Source: Cinnamomum chago (Eukaryota > Streptophyta > Magnoliopsida > Laurales > Lauraceae). From it: a DNA stretch of 64,000 nt. A program made the translations under genes and the position numbers. Shown here one piece after another: positions 44,193-58,179 of the stretch; within the stretch, counting starts at the first letter, position 1, and each line of letters opens with the position of its first letter. The notes under the pieces are model-generated. The model saw nothing but the letters and a program-made list of their open reading frames with translations, did no database searches and was not told the DNA's origin. Location of the stretch: positions 116,724,001 through 116,788,000 of the forward strand of contig CP142453.1 in the NCBI GenBank assembly GCA_038049695.1, given 5' to 3'.

Positions 44193-44395
44193 TTTGAAAA
44201 AGGATCTTAGAATATCTAGGGTTGGGCGAGGAGGGTCTCTTAACACCTTCACCCTATCCCCTTCTAGGGGTATTTTAGTAATAGGTTCTATAGGAACGGG
44301 ACGATCCTATTTGGTCAAATATCTAGCGACAAACTCTTATGTTCCTTTCATTACGGTATTTCCGAACAAGTTTCTGGATGGCAAGGTAAATCTCT
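44193..44395 (+). other. ycf2: Nuclear plastid DNA insert, chimeric, with a ycf2 fragment
   Basis: From about 44249 the sequence encodes [20 protein letters not shown] and continues [16 protein letters not shown], the ATP-binding (Walker A) region of plastid Ycf2; the frame is lost soon after. The preceding about 55 bases (TAGGGTTGGGCGAGGAGGGT, CTCTTAAC) resemble the plastid spacer before rrn16, which is not adjacent to this part of ycf2. Non-functional fragment of a roughly 2,000-codon gene. Confidence 0.82.
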
Positions 44396-44451
44396 ATCAT
44401 TAATCGATAATTATTTTTTTCTATATAATTAGTTGGTAAAATCCCTTATTT
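44396..44451. other. Short spacer
   Basis: AT-rich, nothing recognised. Confidence 0.4.
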
Positions 44452-44965
44452 AAAGGGAAAATTATAAACAAGGCCTTACGATTTTGCCTTATTTAAAAAA
44501 AGGACACAAGTTTCAAGAGTTTTCAAATTAGTCCCTAAGTTTTTCGGAAAGTTTTCAATTAAGGACACCCATCTATTTAAAGTTATTTTTCAACGACGTT
44601 TTCTCTCCTTTTTTTTAAATACTCAAATTAACTTTTATTGGAATAAAACTCTCTTTCACTTTCTCTATATTCTCTTTATTTTCTCCACTGGCGTCTTCAC
44701 TGTGAATAAAGACAACCAATATCCCCATATAACCGGTTGCATGTAGTGGCTGGCAAAACCATAACATGTATTTAAATGAATGGTACTTTAGGTATTTTTA
44801 AAAAAATTGAGAAAAACAGTGGCCAGAAAATAACTTTAAATAGACAGATGTCCTTAATTGAAAACTTTTGAAAAAACTTAGGAATTAATTTGAAAACTCT
44901 TTAAACTTGTGTCCTTTTTTGAAGTAAGGTAGAAATTTAAGGCCTTATTTGAAAATTTTTCCTTA
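44452..44965. mobile_element. MITE with long terminal inverted repeats, about 510 bp
   Basis: The left arm (AAAGGGAAAATT, ACAAGGCC, AAAGGACACAAGTTT, TTCAATTAAGGACA, TCTATTTAAAGTTATTTT) is mirrored in order by the right arm over about 150 bp with scattered changes. The middle is AT-rich and non-coding. The long TIR suggests a Mutator-like origin. No clear target duplication was found, so the ends are approximate. Confidence 0.82.
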
Positions 44966-47463
44966 TTTTTAAAACTGTGACTACTAACTTTTTTTTTATT
45001 TGTGTCATTTTTTTAAAATCCCGGCTGTGGTTTAATATTTTGATATGGGACACTAGATAAATCAGCTAGTGAGGCTACTCCATTCGACAAAAACAAGCGA
45101 GGTAAATTGGTGGCTGTGGCACTGATGGTGAGAAACTTGGGTGAATGAGTGTGGTGGTGGGTGTGTGACTTACCATGATTCCATATCTTATAATTACTTG
45201 TGAGGGCTGAGAAATGGGCAGCATGAGAAGAAAACTATCCATCCTTTTACTCCGTCTATTGCCATTCTCACCCAGGCAGCTTTGTAAACAGTGGGGTTTA
45301 GATTGGGATGAAAGTTCATCAAAATCCAGCCAATTTTAAGTTATTTTTGTTAAACATGTTTGGGGTCGGTCCTGTATTGGGGCCATTAAGCATGCATGCA
45401 TGCATAGGCCTAGCCCATTTAGCATATTGGGCTGCATCATGTCCAACCCAAAGCGGGCTAAGCTTGGAACGTGGTAGGCCACAAACAGTTTTAACCCAAT
45501 TCCAATCATGTACAAGGGCATGAAATTTTTGTTAAGACTTAAGAGGGCTACCATGTTAAAGAAAATGTGGTTAACCCCACCTTATTACATTACTCAATAA
45601 TCAGTATACAGAAAATTTCGTTTCTTCACTGTATTTTTTATGGACACGTACCAGGAACCATGATATGGATGGTCACAAACCTTGTCATAAGACCTCCATG
45701 CTGTACCCTTTCAATTCCTTCTATTAAAACTATTTCATAGTGGGCCCCAATGGAATGGAGGCCTACTTTCCAAAATTAAACCCAAGTTCAAAAAAATAGA
45801 AAGCAAAATTAAAACATAACCCCTATAAAGGGCATGCATGTAGTACAAGGTGTTTTGAAATACAAATAGGCAGCCCAAGGGTCAGGGTCTGGACAAATGT
45901 TGAGTTCATGAGCTCAATCTTAAACTGGATAGAAGACCCAATAATTAACTGCCCAGGCTTGGATAAGTTTCAACGAGCCCCAGCTGCTCCTAATACATAA
46001 GAGATTCATAGTGGTCTTGAGGCCGGGCCCATGACTTTCATGTGGGTTTTAGAGGCAGACCTAGGTTCAATGAGGGTGACTTTTCCCAAAACCATATTTG
46101 TGGATCCGCCCATATTATGCACAAGGCAAAAGTATAGTTCAAGATATATATATGTTTATGTATGATTTAGATCAAAGACTCAAAAAAATAACAAGTAAAA
46201 ATATGGTCGTAAAAATAGAAAATGCCAAAATATTGGACATGAACATGTTCGCGTACAATGCTAGGGGTTTTCATGGGTAGGGTCAGGATGGGCTAGGTCA
46301 ATACTTTAGAAGGCATTGACCTGTATCCGGCCCAAGCCTGATATGGGCAATAAATGTCAAGCCCGAGCCCGCCCATTTAGTCAGTCAGGCGGGGCCAAAC
46401 TAAGCTTTTCAATAGTTGTTAATTTGTGTTTTTCAGCAGTTCATAGGACAAATTTATTTATTCCTAAGTTACAAGTAGGATGGGCTGGGCTGGGCTGGGC
46501 TGGGCTAGGCTCTGGGCTTTCTGTCACTTATTCCAAGTGCAGTCCAAATATTTAGTAGCTCAAAATATACATCCAAGCCCACAAAAATGCAATACTAGCT
46601 TGTCCCACTTGCGCCAGTCCGGGTCATAGCTAAAGGCCCAGTAAGGAGGAACTTCTTATACGCAAGTTTTCTTAAATAATTCCCAACACTTATTATGATA
46701 GGGCTCTGCTCAAATCATATAACTCAGGCTCAGGCTCAGGCTCAGGCTGAGACTTATTCTAGGTCAATACTCACCTCAACCTACCCCGGTTGTACCCATG
46801 GCTTTGAGCAACACAATATACTAAAACTATGTCTTACTACCCATCCTCACCGTTCCTAATTATAATCCAAGATCCACATCACAAAAAAGCCATTATGTCG
46901 CTCACTAGCTAGAAGAATAACCAACATTCCATTTCCAGACATGTATTTTTTTTTTTTTTTCAAAACATGATCAATTGTAAGCATGATTGAGGGACCCTCC
47001 CAGCTAATATGGATGGGAAAGAAAGTGAACCAATCACCCCTGGTTAATTGTCATTCCTCTTTCTATCACTCTCTCTGAGCAATAGAGTCCACATTCATTT
47101 CTCACGTTGACACATTATTTTAAGAAGAAAAATTAAATAAAGAAGCTATTTAACGTGCACCACAAGATGAAAAATGATGTTAGTTGGTGCTAATGCTGAC
47201 ATACCTTTTATAATTAGTATATAAGTATTGCCTATTCATTACCTCCAATACCATGTGGTGTTGATTAAAAAAAGTGGAATGGAAGGAAGAAAATATCTAA
47301 ACAAGTTGCAACACTAAACAGTTTATGATAGCAATAATGATAGAAATTGGAGGACATATAGCATATAGGATGGGGGCCATCATCAGTTTTGTTGTATGTT
47401 GAAAGGTCAGTCTCAACTGAAAATGTGGGCAGAAAAACAAATGCAATGTATATGACTATACGA
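44966..47463. other. Intergenic with short tandem repeats
   Basis: No gene recognised. Holds (TGGGC)n at 46482-46505 and (CTCAGG)n at 46723-46748, within text rich in GGGCC/GGCCC words (46260-46810) that may be a mid-sized non-autonomous element; its ends share CATGGGTA in inverted orientation. ATGCATGCATGC lies near 45391. Confidence 0.4.
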
Positions 47464-47495
47464 GTGAGAGAGAGAAAGAGAGAGCGAGAGAGAGA
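47464..47495. repeat. Impure (GA)n microsatellite
   Basis: GAGAGAGAGAAAGAGAGAGC followed by more GA. Confidence 0.8.
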
Positions 47496-50400
47496 TGGGA
47501 AAAGCACCGTGACCACTGGCCACTCCCACCCACCTGTGACATATTGAGTGCGTTTGTCACACAAGAGGCTGACAGCTCCCGGATTGGACGCCCCCACGTG
47601 AGAAAACATCAGCTTGTTTGGGAACTTTACTAATGGAGCTGAGTAGAGTAAATATTATTTTGAAGAAATAATAAAATATAAATGGATTATGATGGTATTT
47701 TATTTTTAATTGTTTGTGATGGAATCTTTTTTACTTTTTTATTAAAAAGTAGAGTTTTTTTGTCTTTTAGTGGAGAAATGAGGTTACTTTTTTACTTTTT
47801 AAAAAAAAATATGGTGGAAAATTTGAATTAAAGTGCTTTTGGTAGGATTTTTATTATAGAAATAGGGTTTTACCTTACTTCACTCTAATAGTAGAATTTA
47901 AGATGAGTCTCAATTGCCTAAGTGTCTCCCACACGCTTTTCATGAGTGAGATGTGTGGAACCCGCAGTAGGGCTGAAAACTAAACAGTTCCAAAATGAAT
48001 GTCTTCTTCCTATATCCTCAAATCTTGCTTCGATAATAACTAGATCCACCGCAAGATTGAACACAAAGCCAATAGCATGATTTGAACAACAGACTAATAA
48101 TATTATTAATGCATATGAATAATAACGCATAAGACTTATGCTAACCACACTATCGGTTACTTAAGTGCTCAATCTTACTTATCAACTTTTATTGAAATAA
48201 AATTTGAGAGTACATATATCATTGATGGGAATCGCCTTCATTTCGAACTATCCTGGTTATCCATATCTAGGCATCTCCAGGAAAGGATGTGGGAAACACT
48301 CCAGAAATTATCGTCACGAGCACAAGATACTATTGAAATAATGTCAAATTTTATATTTTTACCAAAACATTATTGGAAAATTTTTCAAAAAATAATTTAA
48401 AAATATTGTACAATGATTTGAACGATGAAGGAAAAAATGAAAGGAAAAGATCGTTCAAAAGTACTAGAGAATATGTAAAATGTAATAAATTATATATGAG
48501 AAAATCCAAATGGTAAGGTTAGAAAAACCTCTTTCCTTGATGCGTTGAGTTTGGTTATCCTTTCATGGTCTTATACAAATCATAAATATCGTGATAATAA
48601 CCACTCTTTGTAATAAAAGTTGTGGGACCTATTGATTCTATCCGATACAAAACCACTATTTCGGATTTTTCAGCTACTAAGACTCGAGGCAAGCCATTTG
48701 ACCCACCCATTTTATGGCATTGGACAGCTTTTACGTGCAATGTATTTATATTGTAAATTGGTAGTTCTTGGAGTTTCTTGCATTGGGTAGGGCCTTTGGG
48801 CCCTCCACAACTCTCTCAAGTGTCCTACTGTTTAAAAAAATAAAAATAAAAAGCATAGCTTCATGTCTATGTAAGATTTGAATGATTGAATCCTACCACT
48901 TGAGGAAAAAAGATAATTTTTATAAATATGTGAGGCGATTCTTACATATATGATAATGATAAGCTAGAATCTCTTGGTTTTTCATACTCAAATAATAATA
49001 TTTTAAAATATCAAGAAAATTGAAATTGTCACAAGGAAAATACAAGAAAATCTCATATTATCAGAATGGTTACTAACAGGAATTCATTTTCTTTTTGTAT
49101 TTTTAGTGATTTCATGAATAACCAATTTTCGTCGAGATCTAGAAACTCCGAGATTTTAAAATATACAACAATTCAAGAGATGATAATCTTACCAGAAAAT
49201 CTTAGTTTTACCATAATCTGGATGATATAATCATCATGCCATATAAATTCAGTAATCACACAAAATAGAATTAGAAAAGAGTTTAGGCACACCATGTAGC
49301 TGTGCTTTGAACTTTATTAAAATCGGATGATAGAGATAACACCCTGATATTCTTTTAAGCATCTCCCCTTTTGCCGGAAAATTTTAAAAATAACAAATTC
49401 AAGGTTTGGATTTTATTTTTTTGGAAAGCACTTTTCATATTCATATATTTTTCATGTAGAAAAAATATTGAAAATCCCATTGAAAATAATCCTTTTGAGA
49501 ACCCATTTCTTATTTAAAAATTTACGTTCTTTTATATATAGCACACATCCTACAATCGGATATGTTGTAAAGTAAATGAACATTTATAAGAGATCCCTCA
49601 CCTTATCGTTTTACTCTCTTAATAGACTTGGATCCTAATTGGTGGTTATAGTTGTTACTACTAAGCTAGGTTGAGCCAATTTGATTATGAGCCAGGCTGA
49701 ACCTAATGACCAAGAAGGTGATTATAGTTGTTTTAACTACCACTAGCATCAAATCAGGTTAAATCAAAGCTTTTCTCTTAATTACATCTTGAACTATTGG
49801 GGCTGCTCTTGATCTTAATCCACAAGAACGATCAAAAGCAATCATTAAAATAAATAAAATAAAAAAGCCCTTTCCCCATCATTCTTGAGTTGAGAGAAAG
49901 ACATTGATTAGAAAACTAGAGAGGAAAGAAGGACGTTTCACGGGTGCATTTCTTTAAAAAGATAAGAAGAGGAAGTAGTTTTAGAAAGGTCCCTATGGGA
50001 AAAGACACCTTTGAATGGATGAGGAGTTTCACGCATGGAGAGTCCTAGTGGTTGAGAAATGTCCTGATGTCCCTTTCCTAATAGGGATGCTCTTTGTAAA
50101 ACCCATTTTCAAATCTCCAATGGTTCTCTCCACAACCCATTCAAATTAAGAGTCGCATTCCCTCCAAATCGTTAAAGTGACTATTTAGTTAGTATAAATT
50201 GAAACCGGGAGAAACTACCTATTTACATTATCATTAGGTGGGTCACATCTCTCATGCATTATTTTAAATCATCAACATGCATACTGTGGGTCATATAAAC
50301 TTTCATGAGTTTTTAAGTCTCATGAAGGGTTTAAGGTTGATCTTTGGGTCAGCAAACGCAGATCAACATCAAATTGAATTGGGCTTCATTGTATGTTGGA

Positions 50401-51423
50401 GGTAGCCCGCCGGTTTAACCTATTGCTGACTTGATCCCACCAAGGAGGTGGCGGAAAACGTCTTAAAGGAAAGTGCCTCGAAGCATTCATTTTTCTTCTC
50501 ATATTCAATTCCATCAATACCAACGCCTTTTATATAGCATGAAAGTTCATTGTTTGTCTGGTTTAAAGAGTTAGAGAAAAATGAAAAAACTATATTTGTT
50601 TATAAAAAGGCCTTCAGATTCTTTTAATCTATCTAAGATTCTAAGTTACAAATCTGTAAGAAATTCTTCATTTGTCATATGTTTTTGTCTCATTAAAAAG
50701 TTTGCTTTAGCTCAGACTGACATCAATGAGAAACTCAAGTTTGTTTTAAATGAAAAACACTTTAAAAGGTATAATAATGCTAATTTAATTAAACAAAAAA
50801 GGGACCCATGTTTAACAGTGCGAGACCACAAAGTCTAAACAAACCTCTCTAAAAAAAAACATAATTGTGATGCTGGTGGGCCCCACATGTAATTCTCAAA
50901 ATGCCATATAGTTGAGTTGTCTTGCAGCAATGCTTGCAATTATACTGGGTCGTGCTCTTTTTAGATTAGCACCTAATGGCGTCTTATCAGCAACTAGAAA
51001 GCTAACACGTATTAATAATATATCGGCCTGCTCACAAATCTATCAATGACTTTGTGTACAAAGGCCATATATAAATGATGATTTACTGAAATGTTGCCAT
51101 CAGTAGGAAAGGATCCGATGTTTTTAACATCTTCTTTCTCTATTCTTCTATGTAATCAGTGCACCAGTTCCATTTATTATATTAAGTTTCCAAGATATCA
51201 GAACCACACACAGTAGACATAGATGATGGCTACTCACTCATATGGATTTGATTTGACATTCACTGCTGGGTTCTGTTTCATGTTCTTTACATGATGTCCT
51301 CACATGAGGAGGTGAAAATCATTTTGATCAAATGCCACCAGTATCATTTCAATATTCATCCTCCAATTGGAGAAGGTGAACTTTTCATACTATCTGAGTT
51401 GAAAGTTGGCACCCATTCCATGT
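47496..51423. other. Intergenic, no gene recognised
   Basis: AT-rich. Open frames at 47918-48148, 48555-48740 and 50581-50838 were read and lack recognisable domains. Confidence 0.45.
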
Positions 51424-51424
51424 A

Positions 51425-51465
<41 letters not shown>
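51424..51465. repeat. Compound (AC)n(AG)n microsatellite
   Basis: About 9 AC units followed by about 12 AG units. Confidence 0.9.
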
Positions 51466-54200
51466 CACTAGTCTACCATGTGCAAAGCTGGAGTAGAAGA
51501 CTAGCCGTTACCAGGAACTAGGTTGGAACCTCTTTTGCAGTTGCCTGTTAGTGGTTCAGTTCGGCTCAAAGTAAAAAAACCTCTCATTGAATGGAGTATT
51601 CCCAGATTTTACGATAATTAGAGCGGTCACATCATAAAATTTAATTGATAAATTGAAAAGGAAGTCCCTCTTTCCCTGGAAGATTCCTAACACCACTTAA
51701 AGAGGAATCCAAGAAACAATTCCAAGAATCATCTTCATTCATGGAAAAAAAATACTTGTTTGCTATCATTGAATTCTCAGGTTTCAAAATTAATGAATGC
51801 CTCCAACCAACCACACTCTCATTAAATCCTTAATTCTCTTCTTCAGACATTCTTTGGGTCTAATTTCAAGATGGAACATATGAAAAAAAAAAGACACTGT
51901 TTGGTTCTAATTATTTCAAGAAGATGGAACATATGAATATAGAAGAAAAATATAAACCAAATTAAAAGAAAATATATCTTTGATTTTTCTTACATGGATA
52001 ATGGATTTCTACTATTAAGAAGTGGGCTCCACCCAAGGGAGAATATTGAAAAGTATTTCCGCTGCTTCTACTAACGCCTTAAGGTTTTTGTAAAAATAAT
52101 TAGCTAAAGAAATTCAAGACCTACTTGATTGCTTTCGAAGGTGATGTATGATAATTCTTGAAGGGAATAATAGATCAAGTGTATATTTTAGGTGGGTGGT
52201 GCAACTCATTAGGTTTTCCTTCCTTTAAAAAAAAAATGAGGGAGAAAACGTTTGATAAAATAGAGAGGAAGCAGAGAGAGAAAAAATTTCACTTTCCCCT
52301 TGGAAAAGTGGTGCACTTTTCCCCTACGTTTTAGCAGTTTTGTTGCACCAAATCTGGTTATATATTCTTTTCAACTTTCATTTTCAAACACCCTACTCTT
52401 TCCACGCAAAAGTGTGTTATACAAACGTAATCTTGAAGAAAGTATAATAAAATCTAGAACAGAGACATCAAAAAGCATCATAGGAAAAGATTGAAGTGCC
52501 AGTGTTTGAGAGTTTTATATTAAGATATTTGGGTTGATCTAGATTGATCCAAGTTAAATGTGTAGACTAGGTGGTTGGGGGGTCAATGCAGCATCTGACT
52601 GGATAGGCTAAAACAAATGGGTTTTAGAAATTGTGGTTACTACAAACTTTTGAATAATTATGGGTTTTGAGTAGATCAGAGAAAAGAAAAAGAGCTCTTT
52701 TGTGAATAATGTAATAAATGAGCTTGCAATTTTGATTCAATGGCATTAACACTAGTTCATTAGAGCACATAGCTAATGGTCCAATTGACCAACTATGAGC
52801 CACTTTCCTTCACATCTTTTTTCTTGAAAGAAACTATGAACCATAGCCTAAAATCACCTCAATTAGAATTTTATAGCTAGGCAATACATATCATCATTTT
52901 GACAGTGAAAAGGAAAGTTCGAGCAGTGGTCAATAAAAATTTAGGGTGCTTGGATGTGGGTGAAGAGTAATATAGAATAAGCAGGAAGTTAAAAAAGAAA
53001 GCTATTTTTTTTTTTCTTCTTTGATGAACAAACCCCATGTTAAGCGTACTGTTTGAAATGGAATGAACAGTGAGATAGGATAAAAAGGGCCCAATGGCAA
53101 ATACTTAAATGAGGAGGAGTCAATTGAGATTAAATCTCTGAAACTTTGGGGGCCTATTTGACGTTAGAATTTAGAAAATTCATAACTTCTATCCATAAAA
53201 GTTTTAAAATGCTAATTTTGAAGCAGCATTCTAAATTCTGAAATTTAGAAAACTATAAAGGTTAAAATGACCGAAACATTTAGGCCCTATTTGCTTGAGT
53301 ATACATGAGAATTAAATATATAGGGTGGTTATAAATGAAGACAAAGGTGAAATTCAAAAAAACGAGCATCAAATAGCATCTTCTTTTGAAAGAAAATGTT
53401 TTGATGTTCATTTTTTGAAATTCACCTTTAATCTTCATTTTTAACTTCTGTATGAATTTGATTCCTATGTATTTTAATGCAAATAAATAGGCCTATGCTC
53501 ATGAGCGAGTGGTGTTGCCACCTCGGTATCACACATGCCCATGACATGGATCGAATTGTTAAGTTTAAGTATCACTCATGGGCCACGAGCCCAACGTACC
53601 CAAAAAAAAAGAGGCCCTAAGCAAATCTCAGCTGTTTCTATTTTATGCCTTCCTCATCAAACAAGAGTATCATTATTACATGACAATTTATGGCAAAAGT
53701 TAAATCCCCACAGCCCAAATTCTCCAAAAAAAAAATAGTATCAGACAGGCCCTGAATTACTAAACTGCAAAGGAGTACATTCATTCTGCTTAACTCATAT
53801 GTTCGTCTTCCATAAAGATATTATGTGGCAACTCAGCCTCCCCACATGTCTTAAACAGCATTGTCATCCACACCGTTCAATTGCAAGCTCTAACAAGAAT
53901 CAAGGAAAGCCCATTGATCAGATCAATTGAACCAGCTGAATTAATCCATTGAAGCCCATCTAATTAAGGCAGCTGAAAGCTTCCTTCTGAAGCACCTATG
54001 GGCAATGGCAGCCACCAGATTGGCAGCTAGAATTAGAAGCCCAGTGAAAAAGACAATTTGGATTCGCCCATGCATGCCACACATGCATCAATGAGTTGTC
54101 ACAAAGTATTGCTCCGTGCGAAACACGCAAACTAGAACAGAACAAATCTTTACTTACCTACACAGAAAACACAGACTAACAAAGAAATTGAAAATGGAGA
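51466..54200. other. Intergenic, no gene recognised
   Basis: AT-rich sequence without recognisable coding domains or element ends. A GAAATTCAAAAAA/TTTTTTGAAATTC inverted pair near 53347-53427 is short and unassigned. Confidence 0.4.
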
Positions 54201-57200
54201 TGAAATGCATCAGTAGCTTGAGTTGAAAACTCCTAGTAAAAAATCAGTAATGATAATAGGAGTTGAATTAGGTGCATTGAAAAGGGGGGAGATTCTCATA
54301 GAAAAGGTGTCATTTTATACTAATCATTACCCCTCTTGCTGCTTTTACAAAGACATGAGTGGGGTGGCATACACAAACCATACAATTGTGAAAGCATTTG
54401 AACTTACAAAAGGGAAAGGGGGTTGTTGAAGTTGGTGAGCAGTCAGCATTAGAGGATTGTCATGCTTTTCTTTTTTTCCATAATTGTCACTGTTACATAA
54501 GTGTTTGAATTTGAAATGCATGTAGGAAGATGAAGAGAGAGGTGGTAATCATGCCACAACTTGCCGTTTTTCAAACTTCAAGGTACTTTATGCTATGGGT
54601 GCCTACAAAAGGGTAAATAATGTTTATGTTGCTGATGAAATATTCAAAGAATACCATCTGAATGCCAAAAAACAGAGCTTTGAGTATCAAGAACAAAAAA
54701 TGATTGCATTTGCTGGAGAAATGATGCTCCCATCTGATATGCTTATACTGGTTGAATTGCTTCCCTTTATCCTCTCTTCTTTTTCCAAGTCCTTGTGTAA
54801 TAAGTGCTGATTTCTGATAAATGAGAATTAAAATATAAAAAAAAAACTCAATATAGGTTATGTGGCTATGGATTGTACTTTTCACAAGCAGGCCACATAA
54901 TTTCATGATCCAGACTGTTTATCTGCTGCGCCTGTGATAGTAGACCATGCCTTTGATTTTACACAATCCCAATGACAACACATGAACATGGATAAGGTCA
55001 AAAAAAAAAAAAAAATGCAGCAATGGTCCTTCAGTTATGAAAAGTCAAATATTGAGTTTACCAGTTATGGGTTATACCAAGGGCATAGGCACTTCCTGGT
55101 AGGCTTCTTGGATTACCAGCAGAACAGCACAATGTATGCAAGCTTGGGTCCATCGTATGCACAGGTCATTAGTCATAAGTTTCCTGTAGGATGTTCTCTA
55201 AATCTCATAGAGAGAAGTGGAAAATGCAATTAGAAGAATGAATGGCTTATCAGTGTTTGGTCACGGACCATATATAGAGTACCTATCATATTAAGGGTCA
55301 CTTGCCAAGGAAGATCAGGCAATTGGGTACACTTCAGCTGAGTGCCTTCGAGAGTTCAGCAGCATACTGCACTCAGGAAGGATTTAAAGAATATATTTCC
55401 AGCATGTCACAGTCAAAGCAAAACAGGAGGCTTATTTCCATGCAAAAGTTTGCCTACAGCTACATGCACATACCAATACATATGCATACATGACAGTAAA
55501 ATAACATTTTTATCCAATCAAAACATTGATTCAACTTGCTGTCACAGCCAGATTATTATCATTGGAGAAACTACGGTTCATAACCGTTGTAGGATCACTA
55601 TCAAGCATCTTCCTACCTCCATCGTGGCAACAATCTTCTACAGTCTGGGTCCTCCTGAAAACTTTTAATCAATCATTATAAGCCTAAGGAACAACTTTTA
55701 TACTCAAAGTTAAAATACCCAATTTAAGCAAACCATCACAACCTTTTGAAATGTTTAGGATACAAGCAACCTGTAGAAAATGTTACAAATAAGACCATCC
55801 TGGCACGTGCCTTTTTGTTTTCTATTTTTGTATGACAAGGCACTGAGACAGGCATCCACTACCTTCATGGTGGGTCTCCACCCTCAAAAGACAAAGAAAA
55901 CAGTTGCAGCCAGCCAACCTCTAGCTACAAAGATCTGTTCATTTTCTTCTGAAGTTGACCATGAATTTGTGTCCCCCTTGAGGTCTGTTCACCATCCATA
56001 CAATCATCTTCGAAATTTCAGATCACCATATTCCAAATTTCATGATATACACGCTAAATTCCAATCCTTTAATTCCAAGTTTCAAATCCATGCTTTTCTT
56101 CTGCTTTGTTTAACTATTACCTTTCTCAAACTAACCCAAAATTCTACATAGAATGTCTCTTCCAGTAATTCCCACAATATTACTTGCTGCTCTAATCTAG
56201 TAATCATTCAGGAAAAAATGATATAAAATAATAAATGCTTGGGATTTGGAGCATTCTCTTGCAGTTGTATATGTTCCATATTTCTACAAGGAAAACACTG
56301 CAAAGGACTGCTGATTGTTGAAAGGGGGAAAATGCTGCAAGAAATGAATTTGCAGGAACCATGAATCAGTGAAACATATTTCAATCCTAATCTGATTATA
56401 ATCACAGGCACGGAAAATCAAACATCTTAAATAAATTATTGGTAGATGAGATCTGAGGTATTTCAAATAATTATTATGAACTAAAGAACAAAGATTACAG
56501 GGAAAACAGTGGAAACTGTATATTACATGTAATTCAACATTTCAGTCTGAAAATAATTACAAATTCTAATGTCTTTTTCCACACACAAAGCATGCTCTGA
56601 AGCAACATCGATTGGAAGTTGGAAACCACAAGCAGCAAGATGCTTTTCGGGTGGTTAGTTGGACCATTGGAATGTATACATCTTGTTCATTACTCCCGAT
56701 TATGATGTTACAAAGCTGCCCATATTTGAAAAGGGAAGAACCTATCAAAACCATAAAGTTCAGTGTCAGAGAGAGAGTGACAGCGACTCTGGGGAAGCTA
56801 ATTTGTGCATCTACAGGATAAGCCATTCCCTACACCTTCCACTTCAGGCCATCTTTTCCATGTTGGGCAAGCAGAAGGGTGAAGTGGTATGGCTATGATC
56901 AGTTGTGCTCTACCATAAATGGATGTGTGCTCGTCTGAATTTAGGATTGAAAAGACAACTTGCGACAGCTGGAGGCAAATGCTTAATAAAAGCAGCATGA
57001 TTCCACCCATCTGATATATTAAGTGCACTGAACTGAAGTTGACTGTGTCCTCCAATCTAGTTTGTCAGAAGCTACCAAATAAATAAAAAAATTCCTCTCT
57101 TGGCAGCAATCATGAGTACCTTCATCATAAAGCAAAGCCACAAGAGAAGTCGATAAACAATTTTCAACCAGAAGTCTTGCAAGGAAATATGCATCACAAA

Positions 57201-58179
57201 AGCTGCAGATTTGGCAGGACTTTTGGAGGCTTCTCTTATAGAATAGAAATTTCCCAATTCCAGCGGCAGCAGGATTGAGAAGTTTAAAGCATCAATAGAG
57301 ACTCAAATTCTGGTTTCAGGCAAAGCCCTTAACTGAATGAAAACAGTTGAGAGAACAGTAGCAATGACAACAGATAACACTATGCTAACCTGAAGTAAAA
57401 GGGAAATAGAGTTCAACACTGCCAACTTATGGGATTGGAAGGCACATCAATCTGAATTATCCTAGAACTGTTTTCAAACAGTTTTAATGATAGACCATAA
57501 ACTTTTCATTTTCTTGACTTCATGGATCAGATGCATTAAATACTTGGCACACTTTTAAACTCTGTATAAAGGAATGAGAAACCTGCTGAAGCAATTCACT
57601 TTGAAGACTATAAATCATTTTTCTGGTTCATTTTTAGCCTTCAACTCTGTCTTGCATAAACATTCAAACATACTGAAGAAGACAAAAGCCAACCATCACA
57701 CCTTAATGTCATAGACTGTTGGGTCTATCAAGGGCAAAAAGCTCAAGATTTCAAAGCAGGAAAAAAAAAAAAAAAAGAACAATCTGAGAAAGAAAGAAAG
57801 AGATCCCATCAAAGTAGAGCAGTGTTCTGTGATTCAAACCCAGAAATACCTTCATAATATTATTAATTAATTGCAATTACTCCAGATAACAAAATGCTAC
57901 ATTTCTCTGTCACTGTTCCTTCAACATTCTATCTTATAAACAAAAGGAGTTTTCTTTTTCTTTTTTTTTTTGGACAAACTCAAAAGCCTCAAAATCATGG
58001 AAGGGCAGGGGATGCTGATTCAGTCGAATTCTGATGCCAGACATTGATAATTCTATCCTTCCAATGTCCCCCTTTCTTTACCCTTAAAACCTCTATCATA
58101 AGAGAGTAATAAACAACAAGGACACAAACACTAGAAAGAATTCAATAATCCTACATAGTAAATTCTACAAGTAAAAATG
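54201..58179. other. Intergenic and 3' flank of the hAT-derived gene
   Basis: Many short open frames on both strands (for example 54571-54906, 55342-55668, 55780-56151, 56566-56826) but none with a domain I know or consistent splice sites. Base composition is more even than in the AT-rich spacers, so a non-coding transcript or long 3' region is possible but not shown. Confidence 0.4.

Noticed and set aside
54571..54906. A small membrane protein gene
   Set aside because: Hydrophobic AT-rich frame with an overlapping frame on the other strand; no family match or gene signals.
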